Assembly: GCA_035578905.1 (NCBI GenBank)
Contig: JAQJVL010000310.1
Coordinates: 248,001-312,000 of the forward strand
Source of the DNA: Stictocephala bisonia
Taxonomy: Eukaryota; Arthropoda; Insecta; Hemiptera; Membracidae
DNA: 64,000 bases
Reading direction: 5' to 3'
A model generated the notes under the pieces. That model was not told the origin of the DNA and searched no databases. It saw only the letters and a program-made list of their open reading frames with translations. Numbering within the stretch: the first letter of the stretch is position 1; the number at the start of each line of letters is the position of its first letter. Shown here piece by piece: positions 41,301-44,654 of the stretch. Made by a program: the position numbers and the translations under genes.

Positions 41301-43998
41301 ATAAAATTTAACTGAGCGACGCTCGGTCTCCCAGTACTTAACATTAAACTGTAAAGCTCTTGAATAATATAGTCATTACAAAAAGTGATTAGGCCTATTT
41401 GAAGAAGGAATATAAGTTTGTTATTGTTCATTGCTATCCTGAAGACTGTTGATAGTCTACCTCTCTACATGCGCTATCTGTCCTAAAAAGTCCATACACT
41501 CAACACGTTGACAAAAGTGATATTACCTGCTCACACCTTACAGTCCTCCATGCTTAAAGTAAAATCAACAGATTTGGTAAATACGGAAGAATAATACTTT
41601 ATATTTATGATTTTCTAAATGTACAAGACATTTCAATACTTACGAGTGTAACTGAGTAACTAAGCCATCTTTGTTAAGTTCTTTGTAAAAATAGGCACTG
41701 CCATTGAAAACTAAATAAACTTTGTTATCAGAAAATTGTTATTACAACATTTTTTTGGGAAAGTGTATGCTAGTTATGTTGGATGACGAAATTCTAATGT
41801 ACCTAGATATCACCAACTCATTACTGCTATCGTTTGTTCATAAGAGCTATTTCGATATTGAACAATTGAGGTTGCAAGAAATTGTGGGATAACTAGGCTT
41901 TACATTCAAGGTGGGAATCCGCATCTTAACACATTGATATATTATTAAAAATTATGAATTTTAATTTTAAAAAGTAAAGAGTAACATTTAAAGTATGAAT
42001 GATCGGTCAATCCTTGAATTATGATGTTTGATCAACTTTTTCAATGACAATTTTCAAATATTAGTGATATGGCCAAAAATCAATTTTTTTATCACAAAAT
42101 TCATAGTTAAGAATTATTTACCCTGAATGTACTCTAATTTACAATATCAACCTGCTTTCAACAAAATTTTCCACACTGCTTAATTAGCAATACTTACGAC
42201 TCTCATTCATTGTACCACAGTAGCTAGCTGATTTGTTAAGTAGGCTAATGATTTCTAGGTCCTGGTATCGCTAATGTTGTATCTATAACTATCAAATAAA
42301 ATTAGTGAAACAAGTATGATAGTTTTAACCCGAGCGCTGTCGGTTGTTTTAAAACGTTTTTGCAGTGTCGTCATCATAAATTGTGACGATGTACATACAC
42401 TTGCTGTAGGCTAATTGTTATAAATACCCAAAACCTAGGCATGTAGGCATTTAAATTGCATACTATTTGAAAGCCTATGAATAAACTAACATTTGGAATT
42501 ACCATTATCTGTTTTCAGATAGAGTAATAACATATTAGTTATGAAGTTTGTTTACTTCTACAGTCTCGTCAGCTGTATCACTTTTATCGCTATTGTTGTT
42601 ACTGTACTGTTGCAATTTATTTGTTTTGATGTAGAAAACCGACGTGATGTGTAATAGCCTATAGATTAGTTTTGTAACTATATAAAATTACAATTTACAG
42701 AATACATATAGGTTTAAGATACTTGCTTCAAAATGGGCTTATTTTAAAGGAAATTTTCGTAATCAATAATTGTGTACCTTCAGTGTTTTTGGTTTCTAAG
42801 CAACGGTTGGAATTGTGAATTTTTAAAATGTTGTACTAAAAATAGAAATATATAGGTAGCTATATATTTTTGTATTTATTTATTCTTAAGACGCCGATCA
42901 TCAAGATTTGGGCGAATATGGATTTTGAATGAGTGTGATGAACGAGTGTAGTCACTGTTACTATCTGAGTTCGACTTAGCTCAGAAAGGACAATTTATTA
43001 ATAGCCCAATAGTCAGAGCAACCATGGGACCTACAGCTTTACGTGGAATCCGAACCATGTAGTGTTGGTCTGATTTTCAGCTAACTGACAAGTCTGACAC
43101 TCAGTTCTCTTCCCTACACAACATCTGAACTTTGACTACCATCCAACATGGACATCCCAGACTTTCTAGTAGTGTCCACATCGATGGCAACCATTGAGCG
43201 GACGCCGTATCCTTACTTCAACATAGGATGTATTTCAAAGGTAATTTTTATGATCACTAAAACCATGCTTTCAATACTTTTCCTTGCTAAGCAACGGATT
43301 GGATTGTAAGATTTTTAAAATGTTGTTATCTAAAATGGATTAATATAACTATATATTTTTTTATTCAGTGAAATATTGTGCATAATATGGCTATCTTAGA
43401 AAAATTTCAATAACAGAATAGGAATCACAAAAATACCCCTAAATTTATTAATAAGTTATGTCTATACATTAATTGTATACTGCATTTATTTTTTAATATA
43501 AGTTTTTATCAAAACAATTTATTAATGTACTTCACTGCCATTAGGTTTGTTTTAAAAGGCTTTAAAAAGAAAATGATAAAAGTTCCATTACCTTAGTGCA
43601 ATTAACTATTTATTAATTATTTTCAAAACAAACTTTATAAAATCAGTGATAACGGCCTGATGCCTGACATTACAGAAATGACTTCAGACAGCAAGCTGGG
43701 GTTAATAAGTGAAAAATATAAGATGATTGATTAACTGCAGAACGGAACACATAATATAAGCTTGGCATAGGCCTAACTTACTAATTTTTAATCAGTTCTG
43801 ACGTTGTAAACTAACTGGGATTAAATTTCAATCAAATAGGCCTAATCTTAGATATAGAAAACACAAAACATGTATAAATAGCTTATTTTAAATTCTTACT
43901 AACCAATCAAATTTTCCAATTTGGTCTTCATATAAAGTTGAACCTAAATGGATATAGGTTAAAATAAACAAAACTATGTAGGATTTATAAAATGACAT
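2074..43998 (-). CDS. EMC1: EMC1, ER membrane protein complex subunit 1 (11 exons, 3' end outside window)
   Basis: EMC1 is the large luminal scaffold subunit of the ER membrane protein complex, which inserts tail-anchored and multi-pass proteins into the ER membrane. Eleven minus-strand exons join in frame: 43904-43998, 36120-36232, 35116-35284, 26595-26747, 24557-24860, 22347-22542, 18059-18175, 11616-11815, 9197-9361, 7164-7218, 2074-2306 (1800 nt, 600 codons). The product starts with a hydrophobic signal peptide followed by YEDQIGKFDW, the hallmark EMC1 N-terminus. It continues through FVATEENVIAGLSTKTG, LLWIREEALTSIVNMELVDL, FVQRTARHYPYPAQC and YAFNPINGKPTDGD, all of which track animal EMC1 in order. 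Animal EMC1 is about 900-1000 residues, so the C-terminal domain and transmembrane anchor must lie left of position 1. Introns are large and filled with transposons. Identification is from recalled family sequence, not a search. Confidence 0.93.
2560..3010 (-). mobile_element. Jockey-like LINE, RT C-terminal fragment
   Basis: The minus strand encodes LFKPQKRAVQAIFHLHRTAS followed by a CKQK..KENRI segment and LTSIYI-like residues. It resembles the element at 54904 (LFKLQKRAVRTIYNMNRRQS, then LTLPSIYI), i.e. the post-RT tail of the same superfamily. Frameshifts break it. It sits between EMC1 exons 10 and 11. Confidence 0.7.
3285..3720 (+). repeat. tRNA-derived SINE copy 1 of 5
   Basis: It shares long stretches with 17440, 21605, 28215 and 42875: a CAACGGTTGCCAT-like block, a CATGTTGGA-TAGTCA block, a B-box-like GGTTC-ATTCC, a GTAGGTCCCTTAGTTGCCC block, and a 3' end ATCTTGACGATCGGYGTCTTA followed by a short A/T-rich repeat. 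RNA polymerase III promoter-like boxes plus a simple-repeat tail define a SINE. Confidence 0.7.
3780..4265 (-). mobile_element. Jockey-like LINE, RT palm fragment
   Basis: Minus-strand frames show FTEGKTTADAVNFLVLSIFK (about 4180-4240), QAFDLVDHGLLLAMFARLGK (about 4060-4120), and GPVLFFLYVNDLFADDTSLS (about 3835-3900). These are RT blocks including the catalytic FADD. The order is correct for one inactivated copy. The fragment at 2560-3010 may be its continuation, split by SINE copy 1 at 3285-3720. Confidence 0.78.
4448..4499. repeat. Perfect-arm palindrome
   Basis: ACTAGCTCCAT and ATGGAGCTAGT flank a self-complementary core TCAAAATATTTTGA. It could be a tiny MITE remnant or a cruciform-forming sequence. 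No target-site duplication was established. Confidence 0.6.
5024..5258. mobile_element. piggyBac-type MITE with TTAA duplication
   Basis: 235 bp flanked by TTAA at 5020-5023 and 5259-5262. Inverted ends of about 50 bp share CAGTGGT-ACAAGCTTACA and GAGAGGTTGCAAT. The right end reads CCCTTCAGTGG inward, a piggyBac-like start; the left end has diverged. It is non-coding, so it would depend on a transposase elsewhere. Confidence 0.75.
6350..6708. mobile_element. Penelope family-B palindromic mini-element (degenerate)
   Basis: Both arms run inward from a GTCACACAACACAAAT block through repeats of CACAAAATGCACAAATAT to a GATCGATTTCGG core. The centre holds TTGAGGAAGGTGAGCAATGG and TTCACTGAAATCGATCAC, a mutated version of the hammerhead-like motif at 34564. 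The 125-residue ORF across it is only the repeat read as protein. Confidence 0.75.
6850..7116. mobile_element. Penelope family-A mini-element, 267 bp, with 14-bp target duplication
   Basis: ATTAATTTACATAC occurs at 6836-6849 and again at 7117-7130, exactly bounding the element. Inside are inverted arms (from TAGAATCTACAGTTTCCGG to the CCCATACTGTGATGTGGCATC block and back), then a one-sided tail TTATGACACCGGCCGCTTAA to GTTCTAAG. The arms match the termini of the Penelope-like unit at 30388-33564. It has no ORF, so it would be non-autonomous. It lies between EMC1 exons 10 and 11, only 48 bp from exon 10. Confidence 0.85.
6978..7020 (+). ncRNA. Hammerhead-ribozyme-like motif, family A
   Basis: In order: ACCA (stem I), CTGAGGA (core CUGANGA), T, GCC, loop, GGGC, GAAA, CGTC, TGGT (stem I). 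Stem I pairs perfectly (ACCA/TGGT). ACGT after GAA is self-complementary, as expected for a minimal stem III that works in a dimer. GTC is a permitted cleavage triplet. An extra T separates the core from a short GCC/GGC stem II, which may weaken catalysis. Hammerheads are established in Penelope-like elements. Confidence 0.65.
7164..7218 (-). CDS. EMC1: EMC1 exon 10 (short)
   Basis: This 55-nt exon lies between acceptor TTTTTAG and donor GTAAAT. It encodes DSTDTILYAFNPINGKPT plus one base, matching the S.LYVFNP..G block of EMC1. It would be missed by ORF-length filters. It lies 48 bp from a Penelope-derived mini-element in the same intron-exon junction region. Confidence 0.94.
7453..7569. repeat. 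Imperfect inverted repeat, MITE-like
   Basis: TATAAAGGTACAGTA to TTTTCAATGTCACT is mirrored by AGTGACATTGAACATTTGCG and TATACTGTCTTTATA, with a loop of about 35 bp. It is non-coding and intronic to EMC1. Confidence 0.55.
7570..8629. other. EMC1 intron; unassigned 125-codon ORF
   Basis: A minus-strand ORF at 7945-8322 has ordinary composition but resembles no family I know. Open frames of this length occur by chance, and flanking splice sites were not convincing. Otherwise AT-rich and featureless. Confidence 0.35.
8630..8835 (-). repeat. tRNA-derived SINE
   Basis: On the minus strand the 5' head reads GGCCGTAGATAAGGGGCTAA (A-box-like) then GGTCCGGGTTCGATTCCTGA (a near-perfect B box). A body follows that shares the GGTTCGGAAGTTACGTAAAG block with the other SINE family. 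The 3' end is rich in TTTAACTTTAATCTT. Confidence 0.75.
9197..9361 (-). CDS. EMC1: EMC1 exon 9
   Basis: The acceptor is CATTGCAG and the donor GTGAGC, phase 0 at both ends, exactly 55 codons. It encodes VFGIDNLSHEIIWQFTLEDV and FVQRTARHYPYPAQCVVLYR. The FGID...G.I.W and VQRT..H.P.P.QC motifs are strongly conserved in animal EMC1. Confidence 0.96.
9362..11615. other. EMC1 intron; possible mariner-like terminus at 9906
   Basis: The CAGGGGTGCTGAAAAGTCTG stretch at 9907-9926 resembles a Tc1/mariner inverted terminus, but no partner end was found. CACACAGACA repeats at 10270-10330 form a small inverted repeat. The rest is AT-rich with no coding signature. Confidence 0.35.
11616..11815 (-). CDS. 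EMC1: EMC1 exon 8
   Basis: The acceptor is TGTTGCAG and the donor GTTAGA. The exon encodes GSLGMFMRRIASQLLQLQIL, an intermediate region, then DMVRDDFGLHKMIVAITSIGK. The family patterns LGMFL.RL.SQL and RDEF.L.KM.V.VT..GK are both present. Confidence 0.95.
12070..13500 (-). mobile_element. LINE relic with YADD reverse transcriptase
   Basis: Minus-strand frames give KAGVRPGDSVLALKFNLVL (about 13375-13430), ITYADDIATIGRSKRVIQQN then LGEVQRGVSKVG (13200-13295), and a tail resembling RWFGHI.RM (about 12255-12300). These follow the non-LTR RT order: G.RQGDP block, catalytic YADD, then the C-terminal WFGH..RM region seen in RTE-like LINEs. Many stops and shifts show an old, dead insertion in the EMC1 exon 7-8 intron. 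A Helitron-like piece lies inside it. Confidence 0.75.
12440..12587 (+). mobile_element. Helitron-like 3' terminus
   Basis: GGGTTGGCACACGAAGCGTG-C forms a hairpin, followed 11 nt later by CTAG. A hairpin about 10-12 nt upstream of CTRR is the defining Helitron 3' end. The sequence is related to 26926-27190 and 40992-41190, supporting a repeat family. The base after CTAG is A rather than the usual host T. Confidence 0.5.
15320..15480 (-). repeat. Possible tRNA-derived SINE head
   Basis: The minus strand carries GTTGGTTCGAATCTGGACT (B-box-like GGTTCGAATC) preceded by an A-box-like ACCAAGCTCTAAGTTGTTGG. Only the head is evident. Confidence 0.5.
17440..17725 (+). repeat. tRNA-derived SINE copy 2 of 5
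   Basis: GGTTGGTAGCTTAGTAGGTT (A-box-like) and CTCAGTTCGATCCC (B box) form the head. The body and the GACGATCGGCGTCTTA end match the other copies, followed by a short (AATA)n tail. The clearest promoter boxes of the family are here. Confidence 0.78.
18059..18175 (-). CDS. EMC1: EMC1 exon 7
   Basis: The acceptor is ATTTTTAG and the donor GTATGT. The exon encodes NLLWIREEALTSIVNMELVD, LPVSDGEVAIEKEF and NIKEG. The W.REE.L..VV.LE.VDLP signature is one of the most diagnostic EMC1 blocks. It starts on the last two bases of a Gly codon and ends on the first base of another. Confidence 0.95.
19358..20303 (-). mobile_element. Internally deleted piggyBac-like element inside the R1 relic
   Basis: TTAA at 19354-19357 and 20304-20307 flank 946 bp whose ends begin CACATT(T/-)GA inward, and the right end continues GTGCGGGTCACACGCC, a piggyBac-type terminus. 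Removing it and one TTAA rejoins the R1 frame apart from one base. Minus-strand 19511-19693 encodes DDSDSYESDDSDIGNDTP, the acidic start typical of piggyBac transposases, after which the transposase is missing. Confidence 0.8.
19912..20280. repeat. Subterminal direct repeats of the piggyBac-like element
   Basis: Two units of about 190 bp, each starting CAACTGGCTCAAAATGGCGC, then GATCCACGAACG, a GTGACGCGAGA block and GCGCAAATCCGACC. Subterminal repeats next to the transposase start are often binding sites or promoter elements. Confidence 0.75.
21605..21925 (-). repeat. tRNA-derived SINE copy 3 of 5
   Basis: Reverse orientation of the same family: GGCGAATATGAATGG, AATTTATTAATAGCCCAA, CTACAGCTTTACGTGGAATC then CGAACCATGTAG, and CACCCAACATGGACACCCCA match copy 5 closely. 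Confidence 0.78.
22040..22200 (+). mobile_element. LINE-type 3' tail
   Basis: TTGTAATGTCTATTTTATTT runs to GATGCGGAGAGGGCTTTGCA, then AATAAAGACGTTTTTCATTT. The polyadenylation signal plus short terminal repeat is typical of a non-LTR 3' end. No ORF is attached. Confidence 0.4.
22347..22542 (-). CDS. EMC1: EMC1 exon 6
   Basis: It encodes ELEVSGRMLETETPIPELSS and a following segment ending NSILLVQVPG, matching the EMC1 stretch with ETGRRLLDTT. The donor GTGGGT is clear and its phase fits exon 7. The acceptor (GTAAAG at 22543) has a poor pyrimidine tract, so the true start could be somewhat upstream. Confidence 0.85.
22630..23491. other. EMC1 intron, simple repeats only
   Basis: (AC)n then (AT)n near 22655-22680; the rest is AT-rich with nothing recognisable. 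Confidence 0.5.
23492..24036. repeat. 109-bp tandem array, five copies
   Basis: The unit begins AGCTGAACTCATAAACTGTA at 23492, 23601, 23710, 23819 and 23928, a constant 109-bp period. Units differ by only a few bases (e.g. GCTCATGAGCAG versus GCTCATCAGCAG). It lies in the EMC1 exon 5-6 intron. Confidence 0.95.
24557..24860 (-). CDS. EMC1: EMC1 exon 5
   Basis: The acceptor is TGGTACAG and the donor GTAATA. This is the largest EMC1 exon in the window (304 nt). It encodes VVVAGLHLVYLDDARAQLVS, a Ser/Thr/Pro-rich variable loop, then VFVQVGSSLVAVSPEKL and NIIIFVQKAGK. It corresponds to the mid-propeller region, which is poorly conserved between phyla. There is no in-frame stop over 101 codons. 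Confidence 0.87.
25235..25385 (-). repeat. Degenerate tRNA-derived SINE
   Basis: The minus strand has AAGCTGTCTAAGGCGTTTCA (A-box-like) and GATCGTTAGTTTGAATCAAG (decayed B box), laid out as in the SINE at 8630. It shows no protein-coding signature. Confidence 0.5.
25386..26040. other. EMC1 intron, nothing recognisable
   Basis: Short open frames on both strands overlap each other and show no family resemblance. Confidence 0.4.
26060..26400 (-). mobile_element. Possible third Penelope-type 3' end
   Basis: On the minus strand, about 230 bp of non-coding sequence containing a TATATAAG block is followed by TTGAAGAAGGGGAGACAACA then TCCCCAAAATATTTC (about 26087-26130). This resembles the core-stem II-GAAA layout at 34564 with GGGGA/TCCCC as stem II and a self-complementary AAATATTT, but GAAA has become AAAA and no stem I is seen. 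Confidence 0.35.
26595..26747 (-). CDS. EMC1: EMC1 exon 4
   Basis: The acceptor is GGTTTTAG. The first base G completes the Arg codon left by exon 3, then WPDVKWIVHQGKLLMASIGK follows. The usable donor is GTCAGT after CACAA, a weak (+3 C) site; the better GTAAAT 4 nt downstream would put exon 5 out of frame. The match to the family here is loose, and the 8.4-kb intron before it could hide a short exon. It rests mainly on phase agreement. Confidence 0.78.
26926..27190 (-). mobile_element. Helitron-like 3' terminus, reverse
   Basis: Minus-strand GGGTTGGCATGCAAAGCGAG-C is a decayed hairpin, then 11 nt later CTAG followed by host T, as expected for a Helitron 3' end. The body contains repeated GAGGC-GTAGGC-GAGCT motifs shared with 40992-41190. 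Confidence 0.55.
27422..27583. mobile_element. Penelope family-B palindromic mini-element
   Basis: CAGTACAAGTAAACGTCACA at the left is mirrored by TGTGACGTTTACTTGTACTG at the right. Both arms run through CACAAATTTATT and GTACAAAATGCACAAATATT to a centre holding GGTGATCGATTTCGGTGAAC and CACGTTCACC. The centre matches the stem II-GAAA-stem III part of the hammerhead-like motif at 34564, but the CTGAGGA strand is missing. Confidence 0.75.
27584..28214. other. EMC1 intron with decayed repeat sequence
   Basis: CCATTTTGGAACTATGAAG and ACCAATCATCCTACAAAATT to TTTCAGCCTCGGAGGTTTAA look like body sequence of an interspersed DNA element, possibly Helitron-associated. I cannot assign it. Confidence 0.3.
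28215..28555 (+). repeat. tRNA-derived SINE copy 4 of 5
   Basis: It has CAACGGTTGCCATTGACATA, GTGTCCATGTTGGGTTGTAG, TGAAAATCAGACCAATAC then CTGGTTCGAATTCCACC (B box), and ends ATCTTAATGAATAATAATAA. The (AAT)n tail is clear. Confidence 0.8.
29289..30241 (-). mobile_element. mariner-like element relic
   Basis: TA dinucleotides at 29287-29288 and 30242-30243 flank inverted ends: left CACAAGGTATAGTGAAAAAG then CTCCCGAAATT; right (reversed) TACGAGGTTTAGTCAAAAAG then TTCCCGAAAT. Minus-strand frames retain transposase-like pieces such as KLDFAA.QYPCTPLS and HYRNRTPSLLGWPNASPFHP. The 953-bp length is below the usual 1.3 kb and stops abound, so it is inactive and internally deleted. Confidence 0.8.
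30481..30523 (-). ncRNA. Hammerhead-like motif, family A, left copy
   Basis: The minus strand reads ACCA, CTGAGGA, T, GCC, loop, GGGC, GAAAC, ATC, TGG. The stem I core pairs CCA/TGG and the conserved CUGANGA and GAAA are intact, but the stem III palindrome ACGT is ACAT here. Confidence 0.55.
30641..31990 (-). pseudogene. Penelope-like RT + GIY-YIG polyprotein, frameshifted copy
   Basis: The open part at 30641-31774 encodes FYFDGKLYEQVDGAAMGSPL, LRYVDDVWAVWPHGRD (catalytic YVDD), a linker, then PGVYKIPCDCGSVYIGETKR, the GIY-YIG nuclease core, and a C-terminal EAIEIYKRGDNFN. Relative to the plus copy, 2 nt are missing near 31827 and 1 nt near 31769, breaking the frame between FTKVPI and TTFFYF. 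The N-terminal half of the RT is absent. Its stop at 30641 is 118 bp from the hammerhead-like motif. Confidence 0.88.
31992..33344 (+). CDS. Penelope-like RT + GIY-YIG polyprotein, 5'-truncated but open
   Basis: From TKHLSEYVGKTESFVKDSRH the frame is open to 33344 (about 450 residues). It has DILVSFDVESLFTKVPISE (first catalytic Asp block), GAAMGSPLSPVAANLYMEHF, LRYVDDVWAVW, LAFLDVLTTRKIDGS, HAVYRKPTHTNRY, then GVYKIPCDCGSVYIGETKRQ with the downstream Arg and the EAIEIYKRGDN end. Intact Penelope ORFs are roughly 750-850 residues, so the N-terminal region is missing. An ATG at 31914 extends the frame only by reading antisense into the opposite copy; those first 25 or so codons are not real. 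It probably cannot mobilise itself. Confidence 0.88.
   Translation, partial: FITKHLSEYVGKTESFVKDSRHFISILRGITLYEGDILVSFDVESLFTKVPISETVELIKDILGPELAELADLCLRSTFFYFDGKFYEQVDGAAMGSPLSPVAANLYMEHFEKMALQSAEHKPRNWLRYVDDVWAVWPHGRDALDGFLLHLNSIHPNIKFTMEIEGGKQLAFLDVLTTRKIDGSICHAVYRKPTHTNRYLNAASHHHPSQKNSVINTLINRAIHISDKESWNGEKHLLKTTLNCNGYNKMDINRAFKKQISKLNKEAQPIGNQQTNNSSANHDGGQQSTNARKPMAYLPYIKGTTDKVGRILKKNDIKTIFRPPNRLQDLLPPYKDKIPLSTPGVYKIPCDCGSVYIGETKRQVSTRLKEHIRHTKNKDVDKSAVAEHSALTKHGILFDKTKVLANIPFYYPRRVREAIEIYKRGDNFNKEDSMKLPRTWGPVLKKLKIS
33463..33505 (+). ncRNA. Hammerhead-like motif, family A, right copy
   Basis: Same layout as the left copy, with GAAAGGTC instead of GAAACGTC, so the stem III palindrome is broken by one base. 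The two copies in the pair carry different single-base changes, which suggests each decayed independently. Confidence 0.55.
33900..34122. repeat. (TTTA/ATTT)n low-complexity tract
   Basis: About 220 bp of almost pure A/T built from TTTATTTA and TATATAAT words. It abuts the truncated Penelope fragment starting at 34123 and probably replaced its upstream part by slippage or marks the truncation point. Confidence 0.85.
34123..34449 (+). pseudogene. Penelope family-B GIY-YIG endonuclease C-terminal fragment
   Basis: The frame opens exactly at YIGQTVNFSKRYKNH, the YIG half of the GIY-YIG nuclease, and continues ERSNVAKHLLNCTHSL, DILKFCKKGRNMNAWEEL, FIFKEK to a stop at 34449. The H..HL....H and LEE...IY-like pattern is that of Penelope nucleases. 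The protein differs strongly from the family at 31992, so it is a second lineage. Everything upstream of YIG is lost. Confidence 0.8.
34564..34606 (+). ncRNA. Hammerhead-ribozyme-like motif, family B
   Basis: TGGT (stem I), CTGAGGA (core), A, GGTGA (stem II), GCGTGGT loop, TCACC (stem II), GAAA, then TCGAT and C, then ACCA (stem I). Stem I and the 5-bp stem II pair perfectly. ATCGAT is self-complementary, suggesting dimeric stem III. ATC is a permitted cleavage triplet. One extra A sits between core and stem II. It lies 114 bp after the nuclease stop. Confidence 0.7.
34607..34705 (+). repeat. Penelope family-B terminal repeats
   Basis: ATATTTGTGCATTTTGTGCT repeats, each followed by TATTGTA, then TGTGTGACGTTTACTTGTAC. 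The same words form the arms of the palindromes at 6350 and 27422. Confidence 0.8.
34706..35115. other. EMC1 intron, nothing recognisable
   Basis: AT-rich with chance short ORFs only. Confidence 0.5.
35116..35284 (-). CDS. EMC1: EMC1 exon 3
   Basis: The acceptor is AAATTTCAG and the donor GTAAAT. The exon encodes G-TIVWRQILEKGEHGTIHLM then VTVSGSGPFTVRGWNANLGS and LLYEWSIPTA, continuing the propeller. The pattern ITVS.GG....W....G.L.WE is typical of EMC1. It ends on AG of an Arg codon. Confidence 0.93.
36120..36232 (-). CDS. EMC1: EMC1 exon 2
   Basis: The acceptor is TATTTTAG and the donor GTGAGC. The exon encodes KINQLGKLKFSS then FVATEENVIAGLSTKTG, the first blades of the luminal PQQ-like propeller. 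It begins with the G completing the exon 1 Trp and ends on the first base of a Gly codon. It sits 7.7 kb from exon 1; the intron holds a Ty3/gypsy relic and a SINE. Confidence 0.93.
36233..37537. other. EMC1 intron 1, nothing recognisable
   Basis: No coding or repeat signature apart from general A/T richness. Confidence 0.5.
37538..37786. repeat. Minisatellite, about eight units of 28-36 bp
   Basis: The unit CAATACCACTGTACGTRYAT is followed by a variable GGGTGGGYGGGT spacer. Length variation comes from the G-rich part. All ORFs across it, on both strands, are the repeat read in different frames. The G-runs could form quadruplexes. Confidence 0.93.
38040..39075 (-). pseudogene. gypsy RNase H, H2C2 and integrase region
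   Basis: LILATDASPVGLGAVLLHRY opens RNase H, but most of that domain is deleted before HFGHMRVVKTKALGRSF and CRNCREKQ (H2C2 integrase finger), then PWERIHLDFLDS. MILVDSFSKWVRTKRI, GLPYLLVSDNGRQLTS and KAPFHPSSNEQVERFMQT carry the integrase D,D,E residues. The end reads FKVGDHVQVYNYMVR. Confidence 0.85.
39480..40620 (-). pseudogene. gypsy zinc knuckle, protease and RT region
   Basis: GKCYLCGSPHRTKQC is a CCHC knuckle, followed by NCNRCSKTRHIAY, a decayed second one. KMEVDIGASISILP (about 40325-40370) is the aspartic protease active site with DTGAS changed to DIGAS. LPVLKPNGNIRIFADYKITV, FCILDLSNVYLHLEM and CFFDDVII (catalytic DD) mark the RT at 39480-39843. The normal YVDD is FFDD here. Confidence 0.82.
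40992..41190. repeat. Helitron-associated repeat fragment
   Basis: CCGAGATCCACAAATGGGAC, GAGGCTGCAGGCT and repeated GAGGCCGTAGGC words match 27040-27170. It interrupts or borders the gypsy gag. Confidence 0.5.
41340..42870. other. EMC1 intron 1 with one cryptic exon-like segment
   Basis: Minus-strand 41644-41710 (67 nt) lies between TTTATTTAG and a strong GTAAGT and encodes FNGSAYFYKELNKDGLVTQL. Including it would shift the EMC1 frame (67 is not a multiple of 3), so if used it would be a poison exon. The rest is featureless. Confidence 0.3.
42875..43225 (-). repeat. tRNA-derived SINE copy 5 of 5
   Basis: From the 3' end at left: AAGACGCCGATCATCAAGAT, GGACAATTTATTAATAGCCC, CTACAGCTTTACGTGGAATC then CGAACC (B box reversed), ACCATCCAACATGGACATCC. 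Nearly full length. Confidence 0.8.
43904..43998 (-). CDS. EMC1: EMC1 exon 1 (start codon and signal peptide)
   Basis: The ATG at 43998-43996 opens a 31-residue stretch: a short basic/polar start, a hydrophobic core (IVLFILTYIHL), then LYEDQIGKFDW. This start is chosen because a signal peptide directly precedes the conserved YEDQ.GKFDW block. The exon ends after TG of a Trp codon at a GTTAGT donor; the first G of exon 2 completes the Trp. A GTAAGA donor 4 nt further on would break the frame. Confidence 0.9.
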
Positions 43999-44414
43999 TT
44001 TAAATGTTATGAACTAAATAACTGGTTTATTAGAATAATTTAGATTTAAGAACGATTACTCAACACATCGGTACCACTTTCTCACTCTGTTACTTATTAG
44101 ATAGGCCTAGTTTCTATAATGAGGTTTGGCTGATGATAATCCTCATTTTGTTTGGTTTAATGGTTTGTGATAGAACAAAATATTTTCTCAGCTCTAATCT
44201 CTACGTCAACCAACACATTTAGGTTAGGGAAGTAGGAAATGAAATGGAACAATATGAAAGGGAATGTAGTATGAAACAAAACTTCAATTTTTGTTTCGTT
44301 TCATACCAAATGAATAATATGATTCACGGTAAATAGAACATCACAGTGTCGTCACATGAGCGAACAGCTGTTTTGCTGCCAAAAAGTGCATTCATTCCAT
44401 TCCACTAACACTTT

Positions 44415-44475
44415 TAGTTATACCATTGATTTTACTATATAAATGTATGTATAGTAAAATCAATGGTTATACTGA
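44415..44475. repeat. Hairpin: long perfect inverted repeat
   Basis: TTATACCATTGATTTTACTA and its complement TAGTAAAATCAATGGTTATA are separated by about 14 nt. It lies about 420 bp upstream of the EMC1 start codon, between EMC1 and the P-element relic. Confidence 0.8.
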
Positions 44476-44654
44476 ATTTGTTACCAAGTTTGGTGTCATT
44501 TAAATTATAGTTTGTTGCGTTTATCTTCATTACAAAAGTATTATAGGATAACAATTATTATGCCGTATTGAGCTGTTTCCGGTTGTATAACTTAAAACTT
44601 TTAAACATTTATGTCAAACTTAATTTGTTGCAATTGTGTGTTTTTATATTTATT

